Position numbers and translations under genes: made by a program
The notes under the pieces: generated by a model
Told to the model about the DNA's origin: nothing
The model's database searches: none
Seen by the model: the letters and a program-made list of their open reading frames with translations, nothing else
Shown: one piece after another, positions 1 through 20,729 of the stretch
How positions within the stretch are numbered: the first letter of the stretch is position 1
Layout: every line of letters starts with the position of its first letter
From: Volvox africanus
Lineage: Eukaryota > Chlorophyta > Chlorophyceae > Chlamydomonadales > Volvocaceae
Reading direction: 5' to 3'
DNA length: 64,000 nucleotides
NCBI GenBank assembly: GCA_030268105.1
Contig: BSDZ01000003.1
Coordinates: forward strand, 2,604,001-2,668,000

Positions 1-1619
1 CCCGGCCATTTCCTCCCCTCCTCCCAGTCGCCATCTCTTACTTGTGTGGCCCTGTGCTTTGTGCTCTGTCTGCTACAGCCTGAACAGGGTATGTTTCAAC
101 CTGAATACAACCAGAGGAAGAAATTAGGAGCTACTGGACATCAGATGGTTTTGAAAAATCTTATATCGGAAAATGAAATTAAAATTAATGCTTGATAAAT
201 AAACAGGTAATCATAAAAAAACGGCTACCATTCACAAAAGCAATTAATCATTTACAATCTATCTCAAAGGGCCGAGGCGCTCTTCGGGTTGGATGCCGAT
301 TTGAAGATCAATGCATGTGCATGATCGGAAGTGTGCATGGTCGGAAGTGTGATATGATCAAGCAGCTCAAGTTCCAGGAGCACTCTGCGGAGCAGCTGCC
401 CTGTTCCTGCAGGAGGTTTGTGCGTGTCTCTCTACAAGGAGACTGAGACCCAGTAACACCCGTAAGCTGCCCCTGTCTAGCATGTTTACTCATGCCCCAG
501 GCGCTGGATGGTAATTTTATTGTTACGTAGTAATTATTTTCCAATTAATAAGTAATCCTACCCTGCAGGCATGCAAGCGTGTTGTCCTTTGCTTGTCCTA
601 AAATATAAGTGAGGGTATGGCACATATCCATGCGTGTGCGATTTCGCACTACCATGTCGTGACACCGGTGCCCTATGCCAGGAGGACATGACGTCACAAT
701 TTAACGTCCAGTTGCCCATTTTCAATACCGGTATTTGATCCAAAACCAAATTTTTGGGGATTTTCTAGATTATTAATAGCTGATTCATATGCACCAAGAG
801 CATCATAATCTAACTCGGCTTATCTGGTGAGGTTGAATGGCAGTATGAGAAAACTGCTGCTTTTACAGCTGTTAAAAATTTACAGAAGCGCCAAGCCCAA
901 CCTGTAACCGCCCCATTTTCTCGATCACCGTTAAAACGCCCTTGAGCGCGTTCAGTAAGCCCGCGAGCTTATGATGCGCAGTGATTCCCATTCCGACGTT
1001 CCTTATAGTAACATAACTACCGATATCGTATCCTTGCCACGACGATTCCGACATCCAATCATCATGCAGAGCACCATGTAGCCCCAGACTCCGCTTAGGA
1101 CTGATTCCTGATGGAGGATGCCCCAGGCAACTGCCAACCGGTCCCTAAACCTAAAAACGTATTCCTGCCCAGTCCATGTGGACCTGGGGACTGACCAAGC
1201 TTTCCGTAAAGCAATTAATCGGGTTTACCCTTGTGTCCGAGAGCTTCTCGCAAAAGAATTAATGTACATACCCCCAAATTCTAAGTAACAAAATGTCGGA
1301 ACTACGCTGATTGTGAGATTGTGATGATATAACCTACCCAGCGAAACCTTCAGCATCAAGCCTCCCGCCGCCCCCAAAATGTTAACTCGATTTGCAGCTA
1401 TAGTGTAGGGCCTTGGCAGTCGGCACCCATTCCCCATTTTGCAGCCGCCATCGCTTAGTACAGCAAGCCAGGGCTTTAGGACATAACTGCATGATAGCAT
1501 CAGATAGCCCGCAGCATCAAACGCCGGAACAAAGTGCCCTTGAGATTCTGGCTATCCTTATGAATAAATGTGAATGCACAAGACTGCGGTCCTCCCACTA
1601 ACAGACCATCAGGAGTCCC
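1..1619. other. intergenic stretch, nothing recognised
   Basis: No open frame here resembles a known protein, and I found no exon with good splice sites and phase continuity. It lies downstream of the EXO84-like gene on the minus strand. It could contain the 3' part of a gene beyond the left edge or unrecognised repeats. Confidence 0.5.
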
Positions 1620-1624
1620 TTACA
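1620..1624 (-). terminator. putative TGTAA polyadenylation signal of the EXO84-like gene
   Basis: TGTAA on the minus strand about 50 nt past the stop codon at 1675. TGTAA is the usual volvocine polyadenylation signal. The motif is short, so the assignment rests on position. Confidence 0.5.
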
Positions 1625-1674
1625 TCCTTAAACGTACCAAAAATGTGAGCAGCCGCGTAGCGCTAACTTAGCGG

Positions 1675-9702
<8,028 letters not shown>

Positions 9703-11527
9703 TATAGGATATCCTTTTGCTTTGGGTTTCGACCTGTACAGGGAATCGAGCGTCAGACAGTTGCCAAACCGGGATAGGAAAAGGACCGTGCTATCGTAGG
9801 CGCAACCAATTTTGGTACAAGAAGATACTTGCTTACATGGGAGCCGAAGTACCTCACGATATGCTCCCAATATGAACGATGTTTTATGCTTTGGAACTTC
9901 CTAGCAAGAGGGACCGGTCGCCGGTTCCTGGGGCCCTGGGATTATTGGCAACCGAATGCAACCGAAAGCGGGTTAACGACGTCTAGCCTTTAGCCTCTAG
10001 TTGCCAGACGTGAATAGGTTTTTGTAGGTATACACCAGTATTAGAGTTCAAGGTGATTCATAATTAACCTTCAAAAATCATCGCGGAAATTGCGATAGGC
10101 ATGTCGGTCCTGCAGCATGCGCCAAGCCAAGGTTGACATTAATCGGAGAGAAAAACATCAGAGAGTACAAAACTACCAATGCAGCAATCTCTTCGCATCG
10201 GATCTCATGGTCATCATCATCGCATAATGAGTTCATAACTGTAGCTGTTGTCTTCGTCGTCAAATCCTATGTGCGTCCTGCATCCCTCACCGTGTTGGTG
10301 TCGGAAGGTTTCGCCGGGGCACCAGTGCCATGGAAATAATAATCTGCAAACAGGGCCGCTCCCTCAAGAGGGCCTCTTATCGTGCTGGCATCCGACTGAG
10401 TTCTAGCAGGGGGGGAGACATGGTGAGAGGGAGACAGGGCGTGTGAAAACAAAATGCTGATGTCAGGGGTCTCGTGGAGAGCAGTGCCAAAGGTTTTGGG
10501 CTGTGTTCGGGAGTTCGAGACGCAAAGCTTGAGACGGCGGGGCTGGGATACGATGGGACGGGGTCGGTTGACATGTACATATCCCCAGCTCAGGGTTTGC
10601 AGACTGAGACGGCACAGTTGATCTTTTTCGGAGTCTCTTTGCGCAACCTATTTCTCTTTGAGCAGGGCTACCATGTTGGGTATTAAAATACTTCCATTTT
10701 GCTTTGCAATCGATACGCATAGTTGTAGCGTGCATCCCCCGTTACAATCGTGCAGAAGGAGTTATCCTTAACTCTGTCTTAGACAGCCTGGGGGGTCACT
10801 GTACATCTACTCCACCAGCTCGCTGGCCCCAGTCGTGATGGCGGGGCACATAATCCCTCATTATCCAAATTTTGGGGTTCCGGTCTTACCATTTGAAGGC
10901 TCTGTTAATACCTGTTAAGATTACACGTGAAATAACACATAATTAGTACCAGTGATATAACGAGCGGCAAGCGATACAATAAGAGGTCCCGAAACCAGGG
11001 CATGCTCGTTATAAATGACCTGCTGTATCTGCCAGATTGGAAACCCGGGTTTTGTCGCAAGCCGACACAAATGCTATGCAATTATCCCTCCTATACGGCT
11101 AAAAAATAGGGGTAATAAACTTTATGTTAAATTTGCGAGAGGGTTAAGGGGAAGCTCATTTTTGGTGCCGTCGTGTACAAGTACGGTAGGCAATATAGCG
11201 TGCGTGGTCGCACTGGAGCCATTCGGATTCTGCCGTTAACACACGACATCAATTCAGCGTATAAAGGTTAGTGCCTCAAAAACACAACGCAGCGATTACT
11301 TCAGATACACACAGTTACGGGGAGAACGATAGCATTCTCCGTGGCGTGTCCAGCTATGAGAAGCCAGGGCCCTATAGTGTACATCGCCGTCCATCGTGCA
11401 TCGAAGCGTTTTTCCCTCCTGGAACGCATAAGAGTATTATACCCCAAAGATGAGAGTAGTTAATCAATATGTCAATCTCTGCTTTGGAAATTAGGTATGC
11501 TAGCTTTCTGCGGAATGAATACCAGCA
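9703..11527. other. intergenic and unresolved 5' end of the EXO84-like gene
   Basis: Between the EXO84-like gene (-) and the receptor kinase (+), which are divergent. The first EXO84 exon and both promoters should lie here. Open frames are short and resemble nothing I know. I could not place a transcription start. Confidence 0.45.
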
Positions 11528-14500
11528 ATGGCTTTTATGATTGTATCTAGTATCATAGTGCTAGTTCTCAGGTTAAAATGTTTTATTTTAATATTTCTCA
11601 TCAGCTGTAAGGGAGTCAGTTGCAGCCTTCCGGCTCCAGTTCGCAACGCGGTCGATTTTGCACGGGCTTTGGCTGCGCCAGATGTTGAGGTCATTATTAT
11701 TGAGAATGACTTGTATGTGGACGCATCATCCTGGGAAGGCCTTGACTTGCCGGTTATGATACGGCGAAATGTTACCATACGGGCGTCATCATCCGTAAAG
11801 ATGCCGATTGTCAGTGTCAGATCGAGTGACAACTCTGTAAGTAGCATCGCTGCTAGTACCTTCCTTATCGTGCAGGTCAGGGCCCGGCACAGCGCAGATT
11901 CCGGGTTTCGAACTCGTCTGAGTAATTAACATGGCCCAATTTACAAATCCACAGGTCCGCCTTGCGGAGGGGGTGTCTCTCACAGTCACGGGAGCAATCC
12001 TTTTGCAGAATAGGGGACGCCTGGGGATGATGTCTCCAGGCTTAGATATCCTGGCGCCCTGCCCCGCTAACGAAAGCGGCTCTTACACGCTCCTACATGA
12101 CTTATGGATTGTTCATCGTAAGTGGGCCCATGTGATCATAAAATCATTGCGTGCTCTGACGACAGCATGGGGGACAGCGCTAAACAACGCTTTCCGCACC
12201 TCACCAACCTGCCATGGCCCCAATACAACAAACGTTTGAACTAGACGGGGGTCTTCTCTGTTAGGGGGACCTGGCTGTTCAACTGTTTTCAACCCTGGCT
12301 GCGGACCTCGGCACCCAGCCACCTGGACACTACGCCACCTCCTAGTCGGGTCCTGCAAGGATTTGGCCCTTACGTTGGGCGTTGGCTCCTCACCCCAAGG
12401 GGCAGAATCCCCCGTAGCAGAATCCGAGGATGCTGCTTAAGACATCATCGCCCCCAGCCGTCTTCCCTTCTTTGCACTATGCGAAGATTTGTGTTATAAT
12501 GTAGCCGCCTCCGCCTTGCCACCTGCCACCTGTCGCAGCCCTGTGCCTTCACTGGGAGGCGCAGGTCGCGTTTTTCAGAAATAGCACCCGGCCCCCGGCC
12601 TTCCCCGGGTCCCAGTTGCTGGGTCCCTCGTTGTCACACCAGGCGAACTGCATCAACAGCAGCTCGGCACCCCTGATGCAGCGCTGTTGGTCTCAGTGGG
12701 GTCTGTATGAGGACGTCGCCCTCATTGGACAGGACCCCGACGACCAGGGCCGGCTGCAGCCCACCAACATTTTTATCCAATTGTTGAATGTGCAATATTC
12801 CTGTGCATCAATCATGTCAAATGAGTGCATCCAGGTGGGTTCGAGGGAAGGGGAGACCCCTATCGAACGCGACGCGCCTGGGAAGAATTTCAAAGGCAGA
12901 GCGGGGCCTGCCTTTGGCATTCGAAATGAGGCGGACGAGCAGCCCCGTCTGAACCCTTAGTGTTCCTAGGCGTACCCCTATGGTACGCCGTCGAGTCGGG
13001 TAGGGGTGTTTAGCCTGCGACGACGTCGCTGTCGTCGTCTAGCACATTCTAAACTATTCGTTTATGGGACATTAAGCTGCGTAAGAGCACAGGGGCCCAA
13101 CAACTGATAGCGCGAACCTTCTCCGCGAGGAAGGGAATTTGACACCCTGTGCCTCACCCCGCTGTGAAGCAGCTTATGTAGGGATGGGTGAAGAACGATG
13201 GGTGCATATCGCAGCTTCTGCCGCATGCCACCGGCTTATCCCCATGCCACCGCAGGAGCTCGGGATGAAAGCGTGCTTTCTGTTCATGAGCGCGCTGCAG
13301 CGGCCGCCTTTGGAAGTAGCCCATCCTCCGTCACCTGCACCACCGCTTCCACATCAGCCTGTATCTCAGCCGCCCGTTGGGCTGTCTGCCCTGCTGGGCG
13401 ACGTGGCTCACACGGACGACGATAGGCAGGGTCCACTGCTATTACCGGTGGTCCTGCCCTGCGTGCTAGGAGGTGAGTGGCGGCAAAGAGAGCTGGTAGA
13501 TACAACTTCCTCTTTGACGCAATGGGCGGAGGCATATCTTAGCAGCTCTACCACATTACTGCTGAACATACCATTGCACACATGGTCGCCGTGCTGTATG
13601 CTAGCTAAGCCGCCGCGTCCTGTCGCCCGAACAGGCCTCTTTGTCGCCGCAGTAGCTGTGATTGTGCCGGTGGCCTGGATGACGTGGCGCCGGCGGCGGC
13701 TCCAAAGTCGCTACAACAACAGGTACGGGACTAGATGGAGGATCTTGCGGCCCTATTTATTGAACGGCCTGGCGATCAGGAGAAGTTAAACGGATTGCAT
13801 GATCATCACACGTCAACCGTACGATCTCGTAAACGCACCTGTGCCCGCACCTTGTGGACGCATCCTTTGCCGGATATCTCGCCCCCTTCGGCTAACCTCC
13901 TGGGTCGATGAGGCTCTGCGCATCATCATGCTCCATTCCTATTTGGGTATCAGGGAATGGGCATTGGTCGATACAGCCCAACGCCGAGTCCAGCCACCAA
14001 TCGTATGATAGCAACTAGCACGCACACCGCATCCTCGACCCCGCTGCCTGTTGTGCTAGTTAACTCCTCCATCTATCATCTCCATGCGTCCTCGCATTCT
14101 CACATTGTATGGGCGCCGTCTCACTCAGCGGGAAGCTTGCGCCCGTCCCGGGATGCGTTAACGAGGACTCTCTGTGCAAGGGCCGCGCAGAGAATCCAAG
14201 GCTCTGGCTCCGTTCAATGAAAGCAACGAGCGGCCACAGCAGCTGCATGCCCCTCGGGGAAAGGCCGTGGCCGCGGCTGCGACTGCTGGCCTGGCGAACG
14301 TGCGCGCAGGTCCAACGCCTGCCTCCAGCCCTGTGGTCATGACTGTCAGGACGGCGACAGTAGCTGTCGGTGAGTCTGCTGTGCGAGCTGTAGGATCTTG
14401 CGGGTCCCAATGCCCAGGACGGGATCAGACGTTCATCCAGCTGGGAACGGGAACGGGATTTGGAAGTGCACCTTAAGCGACTGCGAACAGGAATAGACCA

Positions 14501-17500
14501 GACCTTCTGTGCCGCCCAGGAATGGAAGGCTCGCTTGACCAGAAGGTGGAAGCCCCCGAGCCCGGTGTGACCCAGATTCTAGTTGCGCTGTCAACTCTCG
14601 GCTCTTACTTGACATCTGACTTGGTCTGCTCAACCCCACGTGTGCACGGTACGATGCGGCACACGGAAGCAGACTACTACAACCCTGCTCTGGACGTGCC
14701 CTTCATTGTGACGCCTTTTACACAGCACCGGTCCGATCTGAAGCTGGATGTGCAGTGGGACACAGAGGTGGCACTGCTGCCGGTAGTACGAGGACAGGGG
14801 TGAGTAGTGTGGGGCGTCGGACTGGAGGAGTGGGTGGTGGGGATGGATGCCTTCGAGGAAGCGGCCTGGCCAGAGGGAGTTGGGGATTCCCGGGGCTTCA
14901 TGAAAGGGCGGTAAGTGACTGGGTCATCTTGTCCGGGTGCCTGATAGCGGCGGCGCTGCTTCGGCCTCGGGGGAAAATGTTACGTTATGTCAACGCGGAA
15001 GCATGGAACCTTGGGTGCAAGGCTATCTGGGCGCTCCCTGAAGCTGTCATGGCATTCCAGAAGTGTTGACACATTGGACACCTGCAGCGACGAAGGAAAT
15101 TCCAACCAGGGAGCTGTCCGGCAGCCTAAAAGGATTCGGGTGCTGCCAGATGCGGCTGAAGCCGTATCAGAAGCCATCGCTTGCACCAATCGCACCAATT
15201 TACTCTTCCTCACCACCAACCCACCGCCCACGCAAATACATAGGAACTTTGGCCGCGTTGTGGAAGGCATGTATGGCGGCCAACGTGTGGCCGTGAAGCT
15301 GGTTCCCGATCTGTCTCAGTGGAGCGGTGCAGGCGGCACAGCAGCCCTTGAGAGCTATGTGCAGGAGGTGGAGGTGTTGGGCCGTTGCTCCCACCCCAAT
15401 GTGGTGCGGCTGCTGGCGGCTTGCGTCACCCCGCCTCGGCTGTGCTTGGTGATGGAGCTCATGGAGATGTCCCTCGATAAGCTCATACACAACCGCGGGG
15501 TCGCGGGGAGTTCGCAGGGCGAACGGGATCCTCAGGACCTGGGCTCTGCAGGGGCAAACGGCATTAGTGACAGTGCCGTCGGCATTAGTGGCGACAGAGA
15601 CTGTCAGCAGGTCCTACTGCCTTTGGAAAAGGTGCTCCATGTGGGCATTGAGGTGGCTCGGGGACTGGAGTACCTGCACCCCACCATCGTGCACAGAGAC
15701 CTCAAGGTGAAGAAGGGTGACCGTCGTGTGCTTGGACTGCTCTCATGTGCTTGGTTGGGCCTGAGCTGTGGGTGAGGGGCTGTGCAGGCCCTGAAAAGAA
15801 GGGCCTTGTGCCAAGGGCTGCTCACCCGTATTTATTGGCGTGCCGTAGACCTGCTGCCTGGTCAAACGAGCACGTCTTCGTAATTCCTCGATGATGACAC
15901 TTCATTTACCGCTTTGCGGGGTTTTACCCACAGCCCTCGTGGTGCATCCCTCCCTGGAAATCGTCGCACCATGCACCAAACACGCCGTGACTGGGGATCT
16001 CGCACCCCGGCATACGGCCTGCTGTTGTGAGGCAGCTATGCAAGCGAAATCCATGGCTGCGCAAAGCATGTGGTTAACCGCTGCCTCACCCGCTGCTCCC
16101 GTTCCGGCCTCATTGCAGCCCGGCAACGTACTGCTGAACGACCCGCACGGGCCCCGCCCTGTTGTCAAGCTGACGGTGGGTTTCGTAATGGCGGTTGAGG
16201 GGGTTCCTGTCTGGCCCGGCTGCTTTTTGAGGGCCAGTCTCGTGATGGAGGATGGGTCGGCAGCTCGGAACGTTTTTGTCGTCCTCACTTGAGCAGCAAC
16301 ACAAGGCTGAGGGCAAGGTACCAGCAGCTGCGGCTGCTAATATTGTTATAAGCATCCAATCCGAAATTTAAGCCATGCGGAACTGAATTTCTTCTAGTGT
16401 AATTATTTCTGACCTCCAATGCATGATGGTTTTTCCGCGCATGTGCACCTCCATGAGTGGGATGCCCAATTCTAGCATGTACCTTCGCTTGACAGCTTCT
16501 GGGGCTTGTCCGTGGAACAGTCTTCTGTTTGGGTTGTCTTGATCGGGTATTCAGTTTGTGGAAATGACGCGAATGGACCATCCGCTATCGAGTGCAATGT
16601 GAGGGTCTCACACAGCCTTCCTTCAGCTCCCCGTCTTTCATGCCGGAGTTGGGTATTCATGCTCTGCACAGTCGGCTGTGCTGCCGTGCAGTGCTGGATG
16701 GATGCCTGACTCGTTGCAATACTTGCATCTCAACGAACTTCCTCCCCCCCTTCCTACAGGACTTCGGGTTGTCACGACTGCGCAGTACCGTGCTGGTGAC
16801 CCGGCATCCGGAAGCAGGCACGGTAAGGGCGGTGCGGGGGACGTCTGAACGTGGTTTCATTAAGATGCGCCGCGTTGTTCGTATTTCCAGCTCTGTGCTC
16901 GCAAGAGAGAAACGATGTAATTGCCGAAATGACTTCCTCGCAGGGAGCGCGACAGGGCCACTTGAAGCGACACGATCGTTTGTGCTTTGTACTCATTAAT
17001 GGCGCAGTTGCGGATATGGGAGCAGCGGGAAGATGATCCCGCCAAGGGACCAGTCATAACACGCATCATCTTAGTACATCGCTAAGAACCGCATCCCCGC
17101 ACGCCTCCCCACACATCTCCTGCGTTGACCTCTTGCCGTGTCCATCCTGACCTTAGGTTTTCTGCATCCTGCAAACCCGGGGTTTCCTAGGGCTTGAGGG
17201 TTATCTCGCGTTGAGTGAGATGCTGGCCACGCCAGACCACCTCAGCGGCAGGCTGCCTCCTGGCTTCCCCTCAGGGCAGTGGCGTACCTCAGTCATATGC
17301 GCGCATGTCCATACTGGTCATAGCACCTGTTCCCCCCTTCCCATTTTCCCGTACGCGTTACGCATGTGTGTTTTTGGTCTTCCGGAAGCAGCCGCCGTAC
17401 ATGGCGCCGGGTGAGTGTCACGAGCTGTGATTCTAAATATGTGTTATGCCTGTCTTCGCGAAAGGGGGAGGGGTAAATATCGGGCTTATAGGTGTACTGC

Positions 17501-18914
17501 CGTACTACCGGCCAGCTCATGAATCGTGAAGTTGCCCACCTCAGCGACGGCCGGCGGCTTCTCCCATCCCATCCCCCGAACCATGAGGCAATGCGGGTCG
17601 GAAAGGCCCCCCGTAGGACGTAGGATGTAGGACGAACGGACGGACGGACCACTCGCGCAAAACGGCGTCGCATCCTGGAGTCTGCAGTGCCATCCAGAGG
17701 CGCATGTACCTCACCACCTCACCACCCGGGTGACAAGGATTATTGATAGAAGCGCTGCACAGCAGACGTCAAAACTGAATGGTTCATATAATGTTAAGCT
17801 CGTTATTTTTCATGTCAACGCATCCTCTTCTGGTAGAATTGTACGATATAAGGAACAACGTGGTCACGGACAAGAGCGACATGTACAGCCTGGGTACGTC
17901 TGGGTACGATACTGCGAAATGCCGGAAGTTGATGTGATTGTGAATATGAATCTGTGCGTCACACCGTACGTGGCGAAACGTTGCCGGTCTTGTCCTGTCA
18001 GCAATTATGAGATGCGGCTAGCATTTCGACTTCCATGACCACCGTCCTGCTGTTTATATGAATCAACACCCTTTGTGGGATCTAGGATAGCGCGCAGTTT
18101 GGCACGTTAACTCGACTATTGGTTCACCCCGCATCGCCAGTCCTGCTTACCAAAAATGGCCCACTTGGAGCTCAGACATTGATAGGAGTGTGACGCGGTT
18201 CAATTACGGGTATTAAGTTATCCCACTTATCCCTGAGCCGTATAACCTAGCGGTGTTACCGGGAGAGCTGCATTCCTGCTAAGTATTATTCGGCTGGTTT
18301 GGACGTCTTGATAGTGCCCCTGCGTTCTCGCACGAGGTAGCCGGGTAGCCAAGGTTGCTTGACATCGTATGAAGTGAAGATAGATCAGTAATGCAATGCT
18401 GCAGCTCAGCAGCTGAACTTATTCGGCAATATTTGCTGGGGCCGCGTTCCACCGTGGCTGCACACCTTGGTCCACTTCACGTTCGCCAGACGCGCCACGC
18501 GGTTTGCCCTCCCTGCTTCATCGCTCCCTTTCCTCGCCCCTTCCCCGGCTGCGCCTCGCAGGTGTGCTCTTGTGGGAGATGCTGACCGGCCTGGTCCCCT
18601 GGCAGGGCTGTGACCCGCTGGTGGTGGCCTATGCGGTGACCATTAATAGGGACCGCCTCCCGCTGTCGGGCATTCCACCCGAGCGCATGCCGCCGAAGCT
18701 GCAGCGCCTCATGGAGCGGCTATGGGACCACGACCCGCTGCGGCGGCCCGCAGCCGCAGAGGTGGTCAAGCAGCTAGCGCTGATACAGCAGAGCTTGGAG
18801 TCAGGTCGGGCTGCATCACAGACGCAGCAGCGGCAGGTGGAGTCGCAGGTTAACCTAGAGCTACACGGAAATGAGAACCACGCCAAGAACCCCACGCGCG
18901 AGAAGGGTCTCTGA
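11528..18914 (+). CDS. receptor-like TKL-family serine/threonine protein kinase
   Basis: Exons: 11528-11836, 11955-12117, 12539-12834, 13256-13722 (start tentative), 14191-14369, 14520-14799, 15244-15706, 16119-16175, 16760-16822, 17392-17410, 17837-17893, 18562-18914; about 901 codons, phases consistent. The N-terminal hydrophobic segment (MIVSSIIVLVLRLKCFILIF region) looks like a signal peptide. A Cys-containing ectodomain follows (for example QRCWSQWGLYEDVAL), then a Pro-rich stretch, one membrane span (LFVAAVAVIVPVAWMTW) and a basic stop-transfer. The cytosolic kinase domain is complete: Gly loop GQGNFGRVVEG, VAVK lysine, HRDLKPGNVLLN catalytic loop, DFGLSRL, MAPE, then SDMYSLGVLLWEMLTG and the C-lobe. 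It matches a large volvocine family of transmembrane TKL kinases. Ligand and substrates are unknown. The ectodomain exon set is less certain than the kinase exons. Confidence 0.82.
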
Positions 18915-20384
18915 GTCAATGGCAACTAACCACACATTTGGAAAGTCCATCGCTTGTTCCGCCTGCATGGCCTGTTGGGGCTAGTTCCAGAAGTCGAGCC
19001 TTAATGTTCAGTAGGGCCTAAGGCTGAGGACGACGTCGATGCTGTGGCGTATGAGAATGAGAGTCCGGGGGAAAAGCTATCGGGCCTTAGGACCGGGGAG
19101 CAGCCCGTTGTCCCTTATGTACGACCGCCGTATGTATTCTATTCCTGGAAAGGAGAGTTCCATACAGGTCTTCGTGACTTCCGTGTGGCTATTGACGAGG
19201 AAAGCTGCATGCATGGATGCCTGGTAGTGGATTGCCCATCTATTGACACGATGGGCCGCAATGACCTGTGGGCTGTCGTACCTGCTCCTGGAAACACTGG
19301 CCCCCGTGGTCCCCCGCTGTGGCCCGGGCGATGCGAGTGATACCGCGATGCGGTGGCATGGAGACAGGCATCGATATGCCAATTTAATTTATAGATCAAG
19401 CGAGCATCCGTGGACGAATGATGCGGTGCTGAACTGTGGGTGGCAGGCGCTGATGTTCAGTGGCCGTTGCTGGTGATTTTTGTACGTGGCGAGGGTATTC
19501 ACCTAGCGATTTTTTGAGACGGTAAAGCAGCCGGTCACCTAGCATGCTGGATCCGGCGTGGTTTTCACTGTGGATCAGATTTTAGGTTAGCCATGAGATC
19601 ATGAATAAAACAGAATTGTTGTCCGCAGTGGAATGTGTGCCGCTGGCACTTAAAGCATATGCTATCCCTGATTCCCCGTGAATTGTTGAGCCGTTAGGAC
19701 AGGGTACCTGATGACAGCCCATCCTCATATATGTCATGTGTTACATTCGTTAGTGTCTCCCCGGCCAAGCGCGTTTGATGTTACCAGTGTTTGAGGACTT
19801 CTTTTGTGCAAATCCCATGACCGTGGGGGGGGGCCAATATGCTGCGGCATTTCCCTACACACTCTAGGCCCCACCTGGCCACTAGAATGGCGACTCAAAT
19901 GTTGGCCAAATTCTATCTATACTCGGCTAACATGGATTTTTGCTCGTCCAAAGCGGTGCGAAACTCATGAAGTAAACTCCGCGGTTGAGAAGTGTCTGAA
20001 GTTGCATTGTGTAGTTTGGCACGCGGGTTGCCACCTGTCTTTGAACCTCATATTTGGCTGAGGGATATTGAGTCGGCACGGGACTCTGCCCATATGCCGG
20101 CGCGGGGCGATATGTGTTGATGTGGGCTGATATCTGCACCTGAAATTGCCACAATTAGACACCGTATGTATTTCATCTGATGGCTTCAGCCAGCCATTTC
20201 GCACAGGGTGAGGGTTAAGGCTGCTGCATTTGGCTGCGCTAAAGTCGCGATCAATAAGCAGTCTGTGGCTACAGTGTTTCTGAGAAATTGCGACTGAGAT
20301 AGTGGAGCAGGGGAGATGTGTTGGGCGGGAATGCGTATGCCCGAGCAAGGGGATTTCACGAAGGGGGACGGGGAACGGACGGGC
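18915..20384. other. intergenic, convergent gene ends
   Basis: Lies between the 3' ends of the kinase gene (+) and the PheRS gene (-). It should hold the kinase 3' UTR. No recognisable coding sequence or structured repeat was seen. Confidence 0.5.
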
Positions 20385-20389
20385 TTACA
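20385..20389 (-). terminator. putative TGTAA polyadenylation signal of PheRS beta
   Basis: Minus-strand TGTAA about 340 nt past the stop at 20730, a normal 3' UTR length for volvocine genes. Position-based call only. Confidence 0.4.
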
Positions 20390-20729
20390 ATCGAAGGCCA
20401 CCGTTGTCCAGCCTCACCATCCACCAGTGGTCCTGAGGAAAAAAGACGTACAGGTGAACGTTTCCTGGCCGCCTTTGGGCACTGTCAACACTGTCCACCG
20501 AAAACTCCCCACAAAAAGCTCCGGCGCATTCTCCACTATCGTGAGGCCCACACCCCAACGCAAGCCCCTCAAAAAAACGTCACAGCTCTTTTTCCGGGCC
20601 GATGGCGTTTTCTCCATTTCGACCTGCCGAGCACCATTAACATGCATGTTTCAGCTGCCATCCAAGAAACAACAGCTCCCCTTGTCCTGTGGCTTAAAAA
20701 CCTTCCCGCTTGCGTTCTGGAGGTGCATC

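Noticed and set aside
13139..13789. Stand-alone 216-aa membrane protein
   Set aside because: Its donor at 13722 and phase connect it to the downstream kinase exons, supplying their transmembrane segment.
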